NCBI RefSeq assembly: GCF_020497125.1
Contig: NC_059072.1
Coordinates: 55,648,697-55,712,696 of the forward strand
Direction: 5' to 3'
Source: Mauremys mutica
Lineage: Eukaryota > Chordata > Testudines > Geoemydidae
DNA length: 64,000 bases
The position numbers and the translations under genes are program-made. Of the stretch, positions 46,560 through 58,900 are shown piece by piece (position 1 is the stretch's first letter; each line of letters starts with the position of its first letter). The notes under the pieces are model-generated. The model had not been told where the DNA came from. It saw only the letters and a program-made list of their open reading frames with translations, and did not search any database.

Positions 46560-48587
46560 CACCACTGAAAGCAGGATTTCCTTCTTACTGGAGTGAAAAG
46601 CAGGCCAGCTATTTTTTCAAGGCTGTGGCTGGTTTTTACTGGTGGGCAACTTGGTTGCTGGGTTTGCCAAGAGGTTGGAGGCTAAGGCGCAAGCACAAGA
46701 CAGAATGTTTGTAAGACTTCAAATGAGTGGAGCAGGTGTAGTGTTGGATTTTATGGTGATATAACTAGGTTACAGCACACATCACTGAGAAAGAAAACGT
46801 TTTTACATGGGAAAAATGCAACACATGCTGCGGCCTCTTGGATTGGACTTCATGCGAAGAAAAATGTTCCAGAGAATGCCATTGGTGAACAAAAAAGACA
46901 TCTGTATGAATCTACTGGTAGAGTATTCCACGGTGTTTACTTACATGCAAAAAAAGTCTCACCACTGAATGATCTTCCTGACTTTGGTGATTTGCAATGA
47001 AGCAATAGTTTAGATATGGATGTTATTTTGCATTCTGAGTGGTCAGCCCATGAAATTGCAGACCTTATCAGACAGGAAATGTGAAAAAGAACCTTATAAT
47101 GAAGTTACTACTTCAGGGGCAAACATTTCTGTATTCAACGATGAATCGACTACTGTAGCTTCAAAATTGATGTTGATTTTCTATATACGTACAGTTATTC
47201 ATTCCGAGGCTGGTTTTTTTTTTTTTTGAATGAGAAGGAAGTGATGCAGGGATGATTGTTATGGCAATCAATGCTTGTTTAGTAAAACATGGTTTCTGCA
47301 ATGAATATTTGATTAGGAACTTTATCAGTGCATGTAGTGATGGTGCTAGTGTCATGGTTGAGACATAAAGTGGAGTGCTGACTAGTTTAGCCAAGAACTA
47401 CCAATCTGATTCAGTGGTACTGTCTGTGTCACAGAAATGAACTTAGCATTGGGAATACCATTGAGGAAGTTGGATGAATAAATCACTTCAAAATTGTAAT
47501 GGATTCGGTGCACTCATTTTATAGCCAGTCTCTCAAAAACCAATGGGAAATTAGTGCTTGTGCCTCCAAATTTGCTGTACAACTTAAAGTCAGAAAAATT
47601 CAGAGGGTATGTTGGGTGACTTCCACTTTTAGCGTGGTAGTGGCTGTCTGGGAAAATTATACAGCTCTTCACACACATTTCACATTTGTGTCTGAAGATC
47701 AGTCATATGATGCCAAGACCCAAAAGACTTTCCAGGGGCTTACTAGGTCACTGGCCTCTGAAGAGTTTGTTTTGAAATTGGGACTTTTGATGGATAGTCT
47801 AGAGGAGGTAACTAAAGTGGCGGAACACCTACTTTAGCTTGAGTGTATCCAGTGGTCAATAGAACTGTCTGGGAAATTGGGAAGATGAAACAAGAAGCTC
47901 CCCCATCTATATCCAAAACCACAGCAAGCTGTTGCTGAACAGGATTTCAAGTCAGTACCACTATTGAAAAATGCATACATCCACAAACAATCAGCCAGCA
48001 ACATTTTCGTCTTTAGCTTAGCCAACAATCTTAGATCACTGATACTTGCCACTGTGGTCTCAAATTGCTCTATCCTTCCTGGCAGGCATAATCAACATAA
48101 TGCCTCCAACTTCAATGAGTCGATCGATCAGATACAAGTCTTAGGTATGAGTAACTGGCCAGTAGATACAGAGATTCCCTGGTATGAGGGCAAGAAGAAG
48201 TGAACAAATTATGTGAAAAGTTACATCTGAAATTAAAGAAAGCTTGTAAGACTACATCTACCGCGAAGGCAAAGAGGTCCTCAGTGATCTCAGACTTCTA
48301 GTGTTTGCTATTTAAATGATTTCCATGACATTGACTGATGCAGAAAGAGGGTTCAGCATGCTGAACAATATCTGCACCCCCTTAAGCAACTATTTCAAAG
48401 TACCTCAGCTTGCACAACTGATGTTCATTAGCTTGCTTGGACCTCCTGTGTATTCTTTCAACACAGTACTGTATGTGAAGAGGTGGCTTGCAAGGCTTTC
48501 ATCAGCAGATGACACAAAATCACAGAAATGGATACCTGAAGAGACAGCACAAGGAACAAACCAATATATTTGGGATATATTTGCGTA
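46560..48587 (+). pseudogene. hAT transposase (KIAA1586/ZBED-like group), degenerate
   Basis: Recognisable pieces in order on +: FPSYWSEKQASYFFK (about 46570); an RNase H-like segment with ISVFNDESTTVASKLM (about 47130-47180), where DESTT holds a likely catalytic Asp; FAVQLKVRK and ENYTALHTHF (47499-47837); and the C-terminal hAT dimerisation region MTLTDAERGFSMLNNICTPL (48316-48588). Frameshifts and stops separate the pieces, and a poly-T run (47214-47228) interrupts one. Similar sequence survives in vertebrates as domesticated KIAA1586-type genes, but decay here argues against domestication. Confidence 0.8.
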
Positions 48588-48609
48588 GACAATGGAGAAT
48601 GTGGGGTGT

Positions 48610-48650
48610 GTATATATATATATATATCTCGAGAGAGAGAGCGCGCATCT
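48610..48650. repeat. (TA)n then (GA)n microsatellite in the hAT element
   Basis: GTGTATATATATATATATAT then CTCGAGAGAGAGAGCGCGC. Confidence 0.9.
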
Positions 48651-48744
48651 TTCAAGTGTGAAAAAAAAAATTTACTGTTATTCTTATTGTCAAAATCATG
48701 AATTCCAGCACTTTTTTGTGTGTGACTCGAGCACTGCCATAAAT

Positions 48745-49439
48745 ATGCAGCCAGGCCCATTTGCCCTGGCAAAAAACCAAAGCAAACTGTTCTATAGTAT
48801 CTTAGCTTTTACAAAACCTATGAAAGTCAAGATTGTGAAACTGACTCTTTGGCATTTGAAGTTTGGACATAACGTCCACAGGCTGTGATGCTCCATCAGT
48901 TTTAATTCTAACAAATCCTCATGGAAAGGGTTTTTAGGTGTGGAGCCCTATAGAAAAGATATCTGGGAATGTATATCAACCTGGCTCTGCCCCTGTCTTG
49001 CCCATTCCGGCTCCTTCCACATCTGGACCCTAGAACATTGAAGTGCCCTCTGCAGGGTCCATGTGTGTGTGTGTGGGGGGGGAGGGAATGCTGCTGAATT
49101 GGTAGCTGACTCCCAAATCCCTGCAGGAGTAGGAAGACCCAGGTGCAATGGGTTACTGCCCCATGCTGATAAGGGGAGCAAAATGCCTCCCAAACTTTAT
49201 CCAATTTTCAAACCCAGAAATTAAAGTAGCGAGTTCATCTTCAGAATAGTCTGAACAACAAATACTGGGGTAAATTCATCAGTGAGGTTGATGTCAATGA
49301 TAAAGTGTTGTAACGTGTACCATTTTGGTATTAAATAGGCATGCAAAACATATATAATCTTGCAGAAAAAGCAAACAGAAGAATATAACATAAGTCAAAT
49401 GATGAGTGGGGGCTGCTTGATCTTAAATTAAAAACATAA
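48745..49439. other. Unannotated spacer
   Basis: Includes a GT/G run at 49061-49082. No gene seen. Confidence 0.4.
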
Positions 49440-49585
49440 AAATGACCATACTGTGCCTAGCCCAGTATATCTAGATATCTAGCACAGTATCCTGTCTTCT
49501 GACAGTGGCTGGTGCCAGATGCTTCAAAGGGAATGAACAGAACCGAGAAATGTATCTAGTGATCTATCCCCAGAGTCCCATGTAC
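49440..49585 (-). mobile_element. CR1 LINE 3' fragment
   Basis: Shares 'agcccagtat', 'agtatcctgtcttctgacagtggc' and 'gccagatgcttcaaagggaatgaacag' with the CR1 family also seen at 3279-3620. A small internal duplication (ctagatat) is present. Confidence 0.8.
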
Positions 49586-52207
49586 TCCACGGCAAGCTTG
49601 ACCTAAATTGGGCAGGCCTGGATCTGCAGCACTTCAGTGCCGCAGGCTGGAAATTCTGCAACAGCCTCAGACCAATTAAGTATGAAAGTGAATATTGCAC
49701 TGGAGCCCCTATGTGTTCTGTGATTCCACAGGAGAATTTGGTCCAGAATCCGCCCTTTGCTGTGCTCTAAACGCAAATCAAATAATTTGGGTCTGTAATG
49801 TTTTTCCTGTAATGGACTATCAACTGGAAAGCTTCCCACAGTAAACACCTCTCTGCTCAAAGGAGATATGCTAGAGATGATCAAAATAAATCGTTAAGTT
49901 TTATTTTCAAGAACACACCTTTGTAATAAACATAACTTCAACAGAGGTTGCAATAATTCATTTTACCAGATACATCGTTCATGAACGCAAAACCACCACC
50001 ACCATCCACAGCACTTTCTCATCTTTCCTAACTGCCATATGCCACCAGCAGTCATGTCAGTTTTTGTGTGCACTCATGGCCCCAGGCATCCTGAGCAGAT
50101 GGCGCTCTGTCAACTAATCAAATCCACACAGGGCAGATGCCACAGAGGCTAGGGCAGTCCAAATGGGCTCCTTTCTGGGATTATATCCTTGTTTAGTTCC
50201 TATCAATTTGTCCTCATGCATTAGCATAGCATCACGAGCCCTACCACCAAAAGGCTGATGATTTTCATATTAATAAAGGCAGTCTCTGCCTTTAACATGA
50301 GGTGCTGGAAGCCAGTTCTACTCTGCTTTGAATACTACCTCTAAAAATGTAATGTAATGCTTTGGAGCTTCATGGTAAGAGTGTGTCCACACAGTACTTA
50401 ATACTTGTGCAGCTGTTAAGCTTAACATAGTCTTGCTCTATCATACATACAGACTCTTCTCAACCTGTATTTTCTAGATTACCCTGTTCAGGTTCTGGGA
50501 GATTGGTGACTGTACTCTGTAGCTCGTCTGCATTTGTTTAGGCTGAGACCTTTCCCACTGTGCTCATTTCTTTAAAGGAAAATTGCAGTAATTTATAGGA
50601 TTTTCTTAGATGACTACAGAAAAAAACCCACATAATTAGAGCATATAAGTTAAACAAATAAGTTATAAGCACATATTTTAACAATACTACAAAAGTTTTG
50701 AAGTCTCCACTTATATGAACTGGACAGCTATGTGAACGCTGGCAACTGCCATTTTAATGAAAATACCCTTTACAGACAGAGGGTAATTTAACCTTTTTGT
50801 GCATACAGATGGTTATATATATATATTTATATAGAGAACAAATGGTAAATATACTCCTCCCCCTGCACACACACACACCTAACTGTGCAGTGAAAACAGC
50901 ACACAATGCACCTTCCTGTGCAGTAAATTTGCCACTGTGTGCCTGACCTCTGAGGATTCTATCAAACTCATATAAGTAATCCCAGAGCGCTTTGTCACCC
51001 AGAAACCACAAATGGGCTTCAATTGCTTGTAATTTGCGTTGCTGGACGTAACTCTCACACCACTGTCCAGACTGTTGTACTTTGTCTACTGCCATTTAAC
51101 CACATCTACCACTTCTACTAGTACTTTACTGAGGCACTATGGGGTAGTGGCCTGGATGCAATCCTAAGAACATAATGGAAGCCTGGTAGATGTAGATACA
51201 AAAACACAGTGGTGATGGCAGATAAGGTACCAGGTGGACACAGACTGAACTGTGTAATTTACAATTGGTTAAGTTAACCATGTCTCTGTCGGGTTACAAA
51301 ATTCACAAGTGCACTCACTGCGTGGTTCGGTCTTGAGAGTCAGGCACTTCTCAACAGGCTGAACTGGCATGAAGAGTTCTTGTGGCGACAGAATGTTTGT
51401 TCTGACAGTCGTCTTGTAAGATTTCCTCTCTCTGCCATCTGAAGCTCCCCTTTAAGTTACCTCCCTTCTTATTTTTAAGTGTGGGCTGCCTTTGGAGAAA
51501 AATCAAAAAAATCTGATAGTCTCCTCAAGCAAAATAAATTTGTCCAACTCCTTGAGTCTTTACCTGCGTCAGCCTTCCATGATCACAGCCATGTACGTCT
51601 CCTGAAACCAGTGTTCAAGGCCATGGACCAAACTAGCGATTTGAGGGAATCAAGAGATTCATCTGCCTTGAGCAACAAGGGCAGAGAGGTCTTTTTTAGC
51701 CTGGCTTTCAATTCTTTTCCCTTTGAGGGAGTGGCTACTATGAGCTCATCCCTCTAGGCCAGAGCCACACATCTAAAGCTTTCAGAGCTAATGCCAAGTC
51801 TGTGTAAGTTATAGTTTAGGAAAGATTTCTCTTTCATGTCTGCGAACTCTTTGGGAGGGAAATCCTTTGGTGGAAATCACTGCATCTATTACAAGGGGAC
51901 TGTTGCTGCATCTATTTTAGAAGGGTTACTCTAGTGTTCCCTTTCTGCTTTAATTACCTCATCAAATGCCTAGTGTAAAAACAAGCAAAATTCCTTTTTA
52001 CATCCTCAAGGAAAAGGCTTCTTGAAAGTCTTAGTACAGCAGCTTATTACCCTTACTTTCTGGCTTCAATTTTGAAGCTCCCTTGATTTTGATCTTTGAT
52101 TTTCTGCTATTTTGCCTTGAGAGTTATTAGATAAAAAATTCTTCCTCTAGTACTTTTATGTTAGCCTGTTAATTCCTCCCTCTTGTGCATGGTCTGTTCT
52201 GGCAGGG
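49586..52207. other. Stretch without a firmly supported gene
   Basis: Contains an AT microsatellite (50815-50830), a CA run (50867-50878) and two isolated open frames (50754-51095 minus, 51479-51757 plus) of unknown status. The minus frame has QWCESYVQQRKLQAIEAH and KALWDYLYEFDRILRG, which looks protein-like and may be a decayed Harbinger Myb-partner segment. Confidence 0.4.
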
Positions 52208-52395
52208 GCTTAGAGCAGTGGTTCTCAATCAGGGGTACACATACCCCTGGGAGTACACAGATGTCTTCCAGGGGGAACATCAACTCATCTAGATATCTGC
52301 CTAATTTTACAACACACTACATAAAAAGCACTAGCTAAGTCAGTACAAGCTAAAATTTCATACAATGACTTTATATTACTCTATATACTATACAC

Positions 52396-52757
52396 CAATG
52401 GGTTCTCAACCTTTTTCTTTCTCAGGTCCCCTCAATAGGCTATAAAAACTCCATGATCCATCTGTGCCACAACAAATGTTTTTCTGCATATGAAATCCAG
52501 GGCCGGCGTTAGGGGGTAGGAAACAGAGCAATTGCCCAGGGCCCCACGCTACTGGGAGTATCATGAAGCTAAGTTGTTCAGGCTTCAGCTTCATCCCCGG
52601 GTGGTGGGACTTAGAGCCCAAGGCTTCTGCCCCACATGGTGGGACTTGGACTTTCTGCACTGGGCCCCAGCGAGTCTAACGCTGGCCCTGCTTGGCAGAC
52701 CCCCTGAAACCTGCTTGCGGCCCAGCAGAGAGCCCCAGACCCAATTGAGAACTGCTG
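52396..52757. mobile_element. Middle hAT MITE of the nest, TSD CTATACAC
   Basis: It starts CAATGGGTTCTCAACC and ends CCCAATTGAGAACTGCTG. CTATACAC lies on both sides (52388-52395 and 52758-52765). It sits inside the outer element and is itself interrupted at 52498-52690. Confidence 0.9.
52498..52690. mobile_element. Inner hAT-like MITE of the nest
   Basis: It starts CAGGGCCGGCGTTAGGG and ends GTCTAACGCTGGCCCTG, good inverted ends of about 14-17 bp. The flanking 8 bases (ATGAAATC and CTTGGCAG) do not match, so its TSD is lost or one side was rearranged. Confidence 0.8.
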
Positions 52758-52960
52758 CTATACACTGAAATATTTATATTCCGATCGATTTATTTTATAT
52801 CCTAAAAATAAGAAAGCAATTTTTCAGTAATAATGTGCTGTGACACTTTTTATTTTTATGTCTGATTTTGTAAGCAAGTAGTTTTTAAGTGAGGTGAAAC
52901 TTGGGGTATGCAAGAAAAGGGGTCCAGTGGTCTGGAAAGGTTGAGAACACTGGCTTAGAG

Positions 52961-54018
52961 GAAGTTGATTACAAGAAGAGGTCAGATGTAAGTATGAAGG
53001 TGGCAAGAGAATTAGACATCTTGTAATACCTAGACAGGTTAACCAGGAAGGCTATGAAGTGCTACCAATAAAAAAAATCCCTCAAACACCTGAGAAGAAA
53101 ATTTCTGTGGAAAGGGGGTAAGGGAGGAAATGGGAGATATTAAGGGAGGGAGAAGGAGGCAGAAGATCAGTTATGTCCTGGATGCTAATTCTGAGCAGAA
53201 ACAGATTTGATTTTAGCTCTTCCTCGACCCACACCACCTGCAATTCCAGGTCCTTTTAATACTTCTATGAGAGGAGTATCAGCTGAGATGATCTACACTG
53301 AATTGCTACTGTATACTAACAGAAGCAAATACAGGGCAGATGGTTGTGAGGCAAAAAGCAGCCAGGGTAGAAAATCCATCAACCTTCTCTAACTGCTTTG
53401 TAGGAAACTCATTTGGTGGCCAACAGGAAGCATTGGGGTGAGCCTCAGAGACAACTAGCCTGACCACACACAAGAGGAAGGTCATGTGGATGTTTGATGA
53501 TGGTTCTTGGGTAGAACAAGTACTTTGTGTCTCCTCTGCATAGGACTGAAGCAGTCACAGAAACAGTGTGCATCTTTCTTCTGTCACTGCCATTTTCTAA
53601 ACCTTTGTGCAAGTGGGAAAAGGGGAAGCCAGCAAACTCATTACTTTATCTCTTGGCACAATTCAAAATAGCACCAAAAGAGATTGGTTAAAAGTACATA
53701 TTTGAGTTTTAATTAAAATTTAAGATTGAGATTTTAAAGAAGGATCTATGCCCAGGGAGGTCCAGATTTGCCTTCTGCAGCCTTTGGAAGAGAACTCTTT
53801 TGGTTTGTCACAATCCTCAGGCACAGCAAGAGGGTCTCTTCTGCAGGCATGTAAGAATGAAAGCTGTATTTTTGCAACACTGTTAAAAATGGATGACTAA
53901 GATCCTGGTGATGTTGAAGGGGCAGCTGATGTGTGTGGACAGACAGACAGAAATCCCTTCCATATTGATAATGTACCTGCAGGAGATCATCAAAGTGTCT
54001 GAATCCAATGTCATCAAC
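52961..54018. other. Unannotated spacer
   Basis: No gene or complete repeat recognised. Confidence 0.4.
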
Positions 54019-54487
54019 TGAACGGGGGTGGTGCCCTGCGCAGCTGTATGCTGCTCCAGCCCCTGCTCCGGCTCCGGCTCTTCCCCAGGGCCCCCACCCC
54101 ACCTCTTCTCTGTCCCAGCCCCGCCCCAGCCCCGTCCCCACTCCCCGGAAGATTGCAGTCAGGCCCAACCCTGCACTCACTGCATCATAAGTGGAATGAC
54201 CTGGCCCCAGCCCACTCCTCTTCCCTAGCTCCCAGGCTTTGGGGGGCGGGGGGGGAGGAACCACCTCCCAGCACTTGCCAGCAGCATGGCTGGGAGCCAG
54301 GGGAGTGGAGCAGGCTGGGGCTGGGTCACTCCACTTCCTACAGGAAGTGACCAGCCCCCTCCCGTCCACTGCGGAGGCCTGGGACCAGCTGTCCCCTCGC
54401 ACTCTCCCCTGTGGAGGCCTGGGTCCCCACACAGCTCCCCCTGTGGAGGGGCTGCGTAGGGCACCAAAATAGCTAGGGATGGCCCTG
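54019..54487. mobile_element. hAT MITE, GC-rich, left end truncated
   Basis: The right end GCACCAAAATAGCTAGGGAT then GGCCCTG is a hAT terminus. The left side begins at GGGGGTGGTGCCCTGCGCAGC, which pairs with the subterminal GCTGCGTAGGGCACC but lacks the terminal roughly 20 bases. Multiple overlapping open frames are compositional. Confidence 0.75.
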
Positions 54488-54671
54488 TGAACCAGTATAT
54501 GTTTTGATTCTTAAAAAGGTGCCAATCAATTTGCTCTGTATATGTACTAAAAAGTAAGTATACATAGTGCAGTGACATCAGACTAAACGGGGAAGAATTT
54601 TCACTAATTAAATACCTTCAAGGCAATGTAGTCTGAAGGAATTACAGCAGCAAGACAGAAGTCCCAATATC

Positions 54672-54858
54672 TAATTCAAGCTCTGTCACTGGCTTGCTTT
54701 GTAGCTTTTGGCAAAAGGACTTCATTTCTCTATTTACAGTTTCCACATCTATAAACTGGGGATAATACCTACCTACCAGATATATTGTAAAAGTTACTTA
54801 GTGTTTGTAAAGAGCTTTGAACATAAAGCTCTAAAAAAGCACTATATATTATTAGTAT
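54672..54858 (+). mobile_element. MIR/CORE-SINE remnant
   Basis: In order: 'caagctctgtcactggcttg', 'tttccacatctataaactgg', 'ggataatacctacct' and 'gtaaagagctttgaacataa' line up with the MIR consensus from the CORE through the 3' end, as I remember it. This is an ancient amniote SINE just outside the 3' end of ZCRB1. Confidence 0.78.
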
Positions 54859-55704
54859 TCTGGTATCATAATGATGATGACAATATAAATACCAAGATAG
54901 AGAACTGCTAGCATAAACATGCACTGTCACCTAGCCTTGATCTGACATAGTCTGACTAAATTACTAATTGTTTACAATGTCTCTACACTTGAATAAGAGT
55001 GCAGCAGCAAGCCCTCCATCCTACTGAGAGTCTTCAAATATTTATTTAAAAAAGAAAGCATATTCATTAAAAATACATGTATTCCTCTAATGCAACACCA
55101 ATAAAATTGCCAGCGATCGTTAAAAAATTCTCATGGAGATTTTCAGTAAACAACATTCCTGAACACCACATCTCACTTAACTTTTGTGATTCCCAGAAAG
55201 TTTGTATTTTCAATATTAGGTTTATGATAAGCAATGATTAATTACTAAAACTATACATAGATCCAGAACAAAAACAGAATAAAGCCTTTTAATGTTCCTC
55301 TTAAACAACAGCAACTTGCTAAATTGTTTCACAAACACTGACTAAAGTTATAATATAGCAGTTGGCAATTTAGATTCTATTTTGCAGTTATCCTACTATA
55401 ACAGCCTACACTTTAGAATAATGGTCACTAAGGGTGAAATTCAGCCCCGTGAGGAGGGACCAAAGCAAGGCCTATACATCACTGAAGCTCCACTTGCAAA
55501 TAGACCTTAAACAGAACTTAAGTGGTGCACAAGCCCTGGGTTGGTCCCTCTATCCAAGGCTGAAATTTCACATTAAGGCCTCAATGTTGCATGCTGAAGG
55601 AGCCAGGTCTAACTCAGGATGCTAAACTCTAATTCAAAATCCAGAAACATGATATTTGAAACCAGACATTGCATTAGAAGTATAATTAGAAATTAGTATT
55701 TTTG
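54859..55704. other. Spacer downstream of ZCRB1
   Basis: AT-rich; AATAAA on the minus strand at about 55046-55051. No other feature seen. Confidence 0.4.
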
Positions 55705-55711
55705 TTTAATT
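55705..55711 (-). terminator. Possible ZCRB1 polyadenylation signal
   Basis: ATTAAA (plus strand TTTAAT) lies about 110 bp past the ZCRB1 stop codon. Nearest variant hexamer only; not confirmed. Confidence 0.3.
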
Positions 55712-55817
55712 TATAATAGCATAAATTTTAGCAGCAACTTTCTTTAGCTCTAAAACAAAGCTATATTAGACAGCTTTGTAATACTGTACAAATGTACACT
55801 CTCTCTGTATATATAAA

Positions 55818-55949
55818 TCAGTCACTAAATTCTTCCTCATCACTGAAATATGCACTTTTTTTAATCCGTGGCCTTCTCGAATCGTCAGAAGTTGAAGGTT
55901 CCCCTGCAGTCTGTTTCCATCTTTGCTGCTCTTCTTCAATTTTGGCTTG
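55818..55949 (-). CDS. ZCRB1: ZCRB1 last coding exon
   Basis: Residues 175-217, [20 protein letters not shown] to the TGA at 55818-55820. Acceptor TGTAG at 55950. Confidence 0.96.
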   Translation of the reverse strand, partial: QAKIEEEQQRWKQTAGEPSTSDDSRRPRIKKSAYFSDEEEFSD

Positions 55950-58900
55950 CTACAATGCAATTGTAAAAATGGAAAATATGAGCTATTATTTTGATAAAAA
56001 GTAATAGGTGCTATGCAATACATTAAATGCAGTAATGCAAATACTATTTGGTGTCATATTTAATTTGTGTGTATTAGACTCTTTGGGAACAACAATTAAA
56101 CAAAAATAATTTTAGGGCTCATTAGCATTCTTAAATGGACTGATTACCTGAGGCAGAATGAATTCTGAAATGATGCTGAAAACAATGTTGTCCCTTGTAT
56201 GCTAGTGGGTAAACAGTCTTCTGCACCAGTGCAGGAAGACCCACTGCCAACAATCACTGTAAGGAACTGACCTACTTGCAAATATCGATGAGCCTTAAGA
56301 CTACAGCATATGTTGGAAACCCTTTGAAGCCAAGTATACTTTGTATTGTGGGTTGACATTAGTAGAGAAACCTTGGAAACAACAAGGAACTGAGATTTTG
56401 TCATTGAAAGAATGAACGAACCAGTCCATACCCAAAATAAAAGTTATTTTGTTCAAGTAAAGGCTGAAGGTTTGGCTGGTTCTGATTTTACCAGGACCAC
56501 TCCTTTACCCCAATTATTATACATACCTCACATGGGTACTGAAGTACATGAAGTATTTACTGACTTTTTAGTGTTTACATTCTCGACCTCTATTTTCCAT
56601 TAGTGAAGGACTTTTTTGGGGAGGTGGATGGTGGGAGATTTTATGTACCTCAGACTAGATGATCTAATGGTCCCTTCTGGTCTTAAGATCTATGAATTAC
56701 CACAATAATAATAAATAATTATAAGACTGAGCCTCCCTGAACTTGTGTATGTATTTTTTAATCTGAACACAGAGCCATATTTCATGGCGGGCTCTATAAT
56801 GGAACAAAACCTGATAGCAGAATAAACTTAAATAAAAAAAATCTGAGAGTCTATCATATGTGTCATGATGGATTAGATTTTTTTAAATCCTATAAAGTTA
56901 CACTGATAAGTGAGTCTTGAAAAAGGGCTTTTTGAGAGGCATCCTTTTTGAGCTAAGCAAATATTATGACAGGAGTCAAGAAGGGTTGGGGGAGCAGAAG
57001 TGACAACATCAAGATAGACAGCTAAAATTGTGAAGAATCTTAAAGGTAAGAATGAGGAGTCTGGATCTGACATGGGTGGCAACAGCAAACTAGTGGAGTG
57101 ATTTTAGGAAGGGCTGGACATGGTTGCAGCATTAAAAAAAGGACAATATTCACCATGTTTTGCACAGATTAGAAAATGGGGAGGATGACTTTCCAGAATA
57201 CCACAGAAGGGAGGGTTGCTGTATAGATATAGAGTTCTTTGCTGTGTATAATATAGTCTAGATGCTTGTAATTTTTATTTGAAGTTGTTTTAAAAATTAT
57301 TTAGAAACAAGGATACATACTGTAATTCAATTTAGTACCTGAAAAGCTATGGCCTGGCTGAGGCTATCCAGAGCAGGATCTTCACCCTCATCTTCACTTT
57401 CTTCCTCTTCCTCACTAAATAGAGTAAAAAGTAAAAATATAAAATAGATGCACTTCATTCTAAAAAGACAGTACAATAAGAGTAAAGAGTGGATATTTAA
57501 ATGTAGGTGCCCATACAGTTCTTCTTCCGGTTCAACTATTTTCTTCCTTTTCTTCTTTTCTTTCTTTTTTGGAGGCTCACGTTCTCCTAGCATATTTTTA
57601 GGACAAGCATAACTTAAGTGTCCTGTTTCCTTAGAGAAAAAGAAACATAGGTTAATAGAAGCAATTAAAAACTTGGCACTAAGTATATCCTTAGGAAAAT
57701 TAACATTAAACAATTCAAAATGGAAGCAGTTTTAATAAAGGAAGAGGAATGTTGCACTGGTATGTAGAATGCAAATAAAATAAACCCTTACTTGCAGATT
57801 TACCCTGGAAATGGGAAAAGTTAGCAGTGATACTGTACGCTAGCCACAAGTTATGCTTCGGAATCAACTATAAAGGAAAACACATTTTTTGGCTGTTGTA
57901 AAAGCTGAATACACTAGCAAGTAACCTACACTCAAGATCACACGTGGTCCTCAGTATTTGAGGTCAGAGAATCATGATAGCAATGACATTTCTGGTTTTA
58001 AGATAGTAAGAATGGGTATTTAAATAACTATTATTATTAATATTGTTCATATTAATATGATCCAAAACTCAGTTTTTAAAATCTTAGCTTAATCTGAAGT
58101 ATGGAATTGGCTTAAATGTATCTAAATCCTTAGAAAATAGGTGTTATTGGAAAATTATCCTCTCCCTCATATACTTGCATCCAATTAGTTCATTTTATCA
58201 TCCATCTATCATTGTGTTATTTGGTGTTATGGTGAACTCATATGCTATTTCATATATAATCAATGTGCGCTAAATAGATTTGAAGTATATGCTTGATGAG
58301 TATTTAGGAGTGATGAGTGTATAGGAGGTAGATACATAAGTAAAGCATGGCTCGAATGCAAAGCTTATAGGCTGAGGCCTGTAAGAGTTTAGCTTAGCCA
58401 TACTAGGCTGTAGGCTATCAAATACTTGACATGAGTGAGTAATCGAAGAATAACCCTATGCCAGTAAGGTTACAAGATGACTGGAAAGAATGGGCCAATA
58501 AGTGATGTTACAACGTAGCTGTATAGACTGCAAGATGCCTGATTATAACATCATGGGATGTCCTGCTTTGACTGCAGGACACGTTGTGCATAGATGCTAT
58601 TGAGAATAAGATAAAGACAGACAACAACCAATGAAAAACAGAGCATCCCAATATTCATGGTGTGTGGAAATACAGAAAGAAAAGAGGGTTGAAACCTTTA
58701 TGAATATGCATAAGGTGTTAGATGTGGTCAGAACAACAATATAAAAGAGATTCCCTTATTGGGTACAGGAGGGAAGACCCCAAGAGAGGAAGACCCATGG
58801 AAGACTTCATTGGGATGTCCCGAGCAGGAACCACCCCTGTCTCTATGACCACCTGTTGAGAGTTCTACCCTACTATATGAAAGCTTTAGGTACGTGAGTA

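Larger units (their letters stand above)
45138..48736 (+). mobile_element. Second large hAT transposon, 3.6 kb
   Basis: The left end is CAGTGCTCAAGT and the reversed right end CAGTGCTCGAGT (11/12). Subterminal AGCATTCCAG and the reversed right GTGCTGGAATT also resemble each other. Flanks CTATGAAT (45130-45137) and CCATAAAT (48737-48744) agree at 6 of 8, the two mismatches being transitions. A decayed transposase is inside on the + strand. Ends are inferred, not certain. Confidence 0.75.
52216..52952. mobile_element. Outer hAT MITE of a three-layer nest, TSD GCTTAGAG
   Basis: It starts CAGTGGTTCTCAATCAGGGG and ends GAAAGGTTGAGAACACTG. GCTTAGAG flanks both ends exactly (52208-52215 and 52953-52960). 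It is interrupted by 52396-52757. Confidence 0.95.

Noticed and set aside
53746..54578. 228-residue minus-strand frame and partners
   Set aside because: Most of it lies in a truncated GC-rich hAT MITE, with low-complexity Gly/Pro/Ala content.
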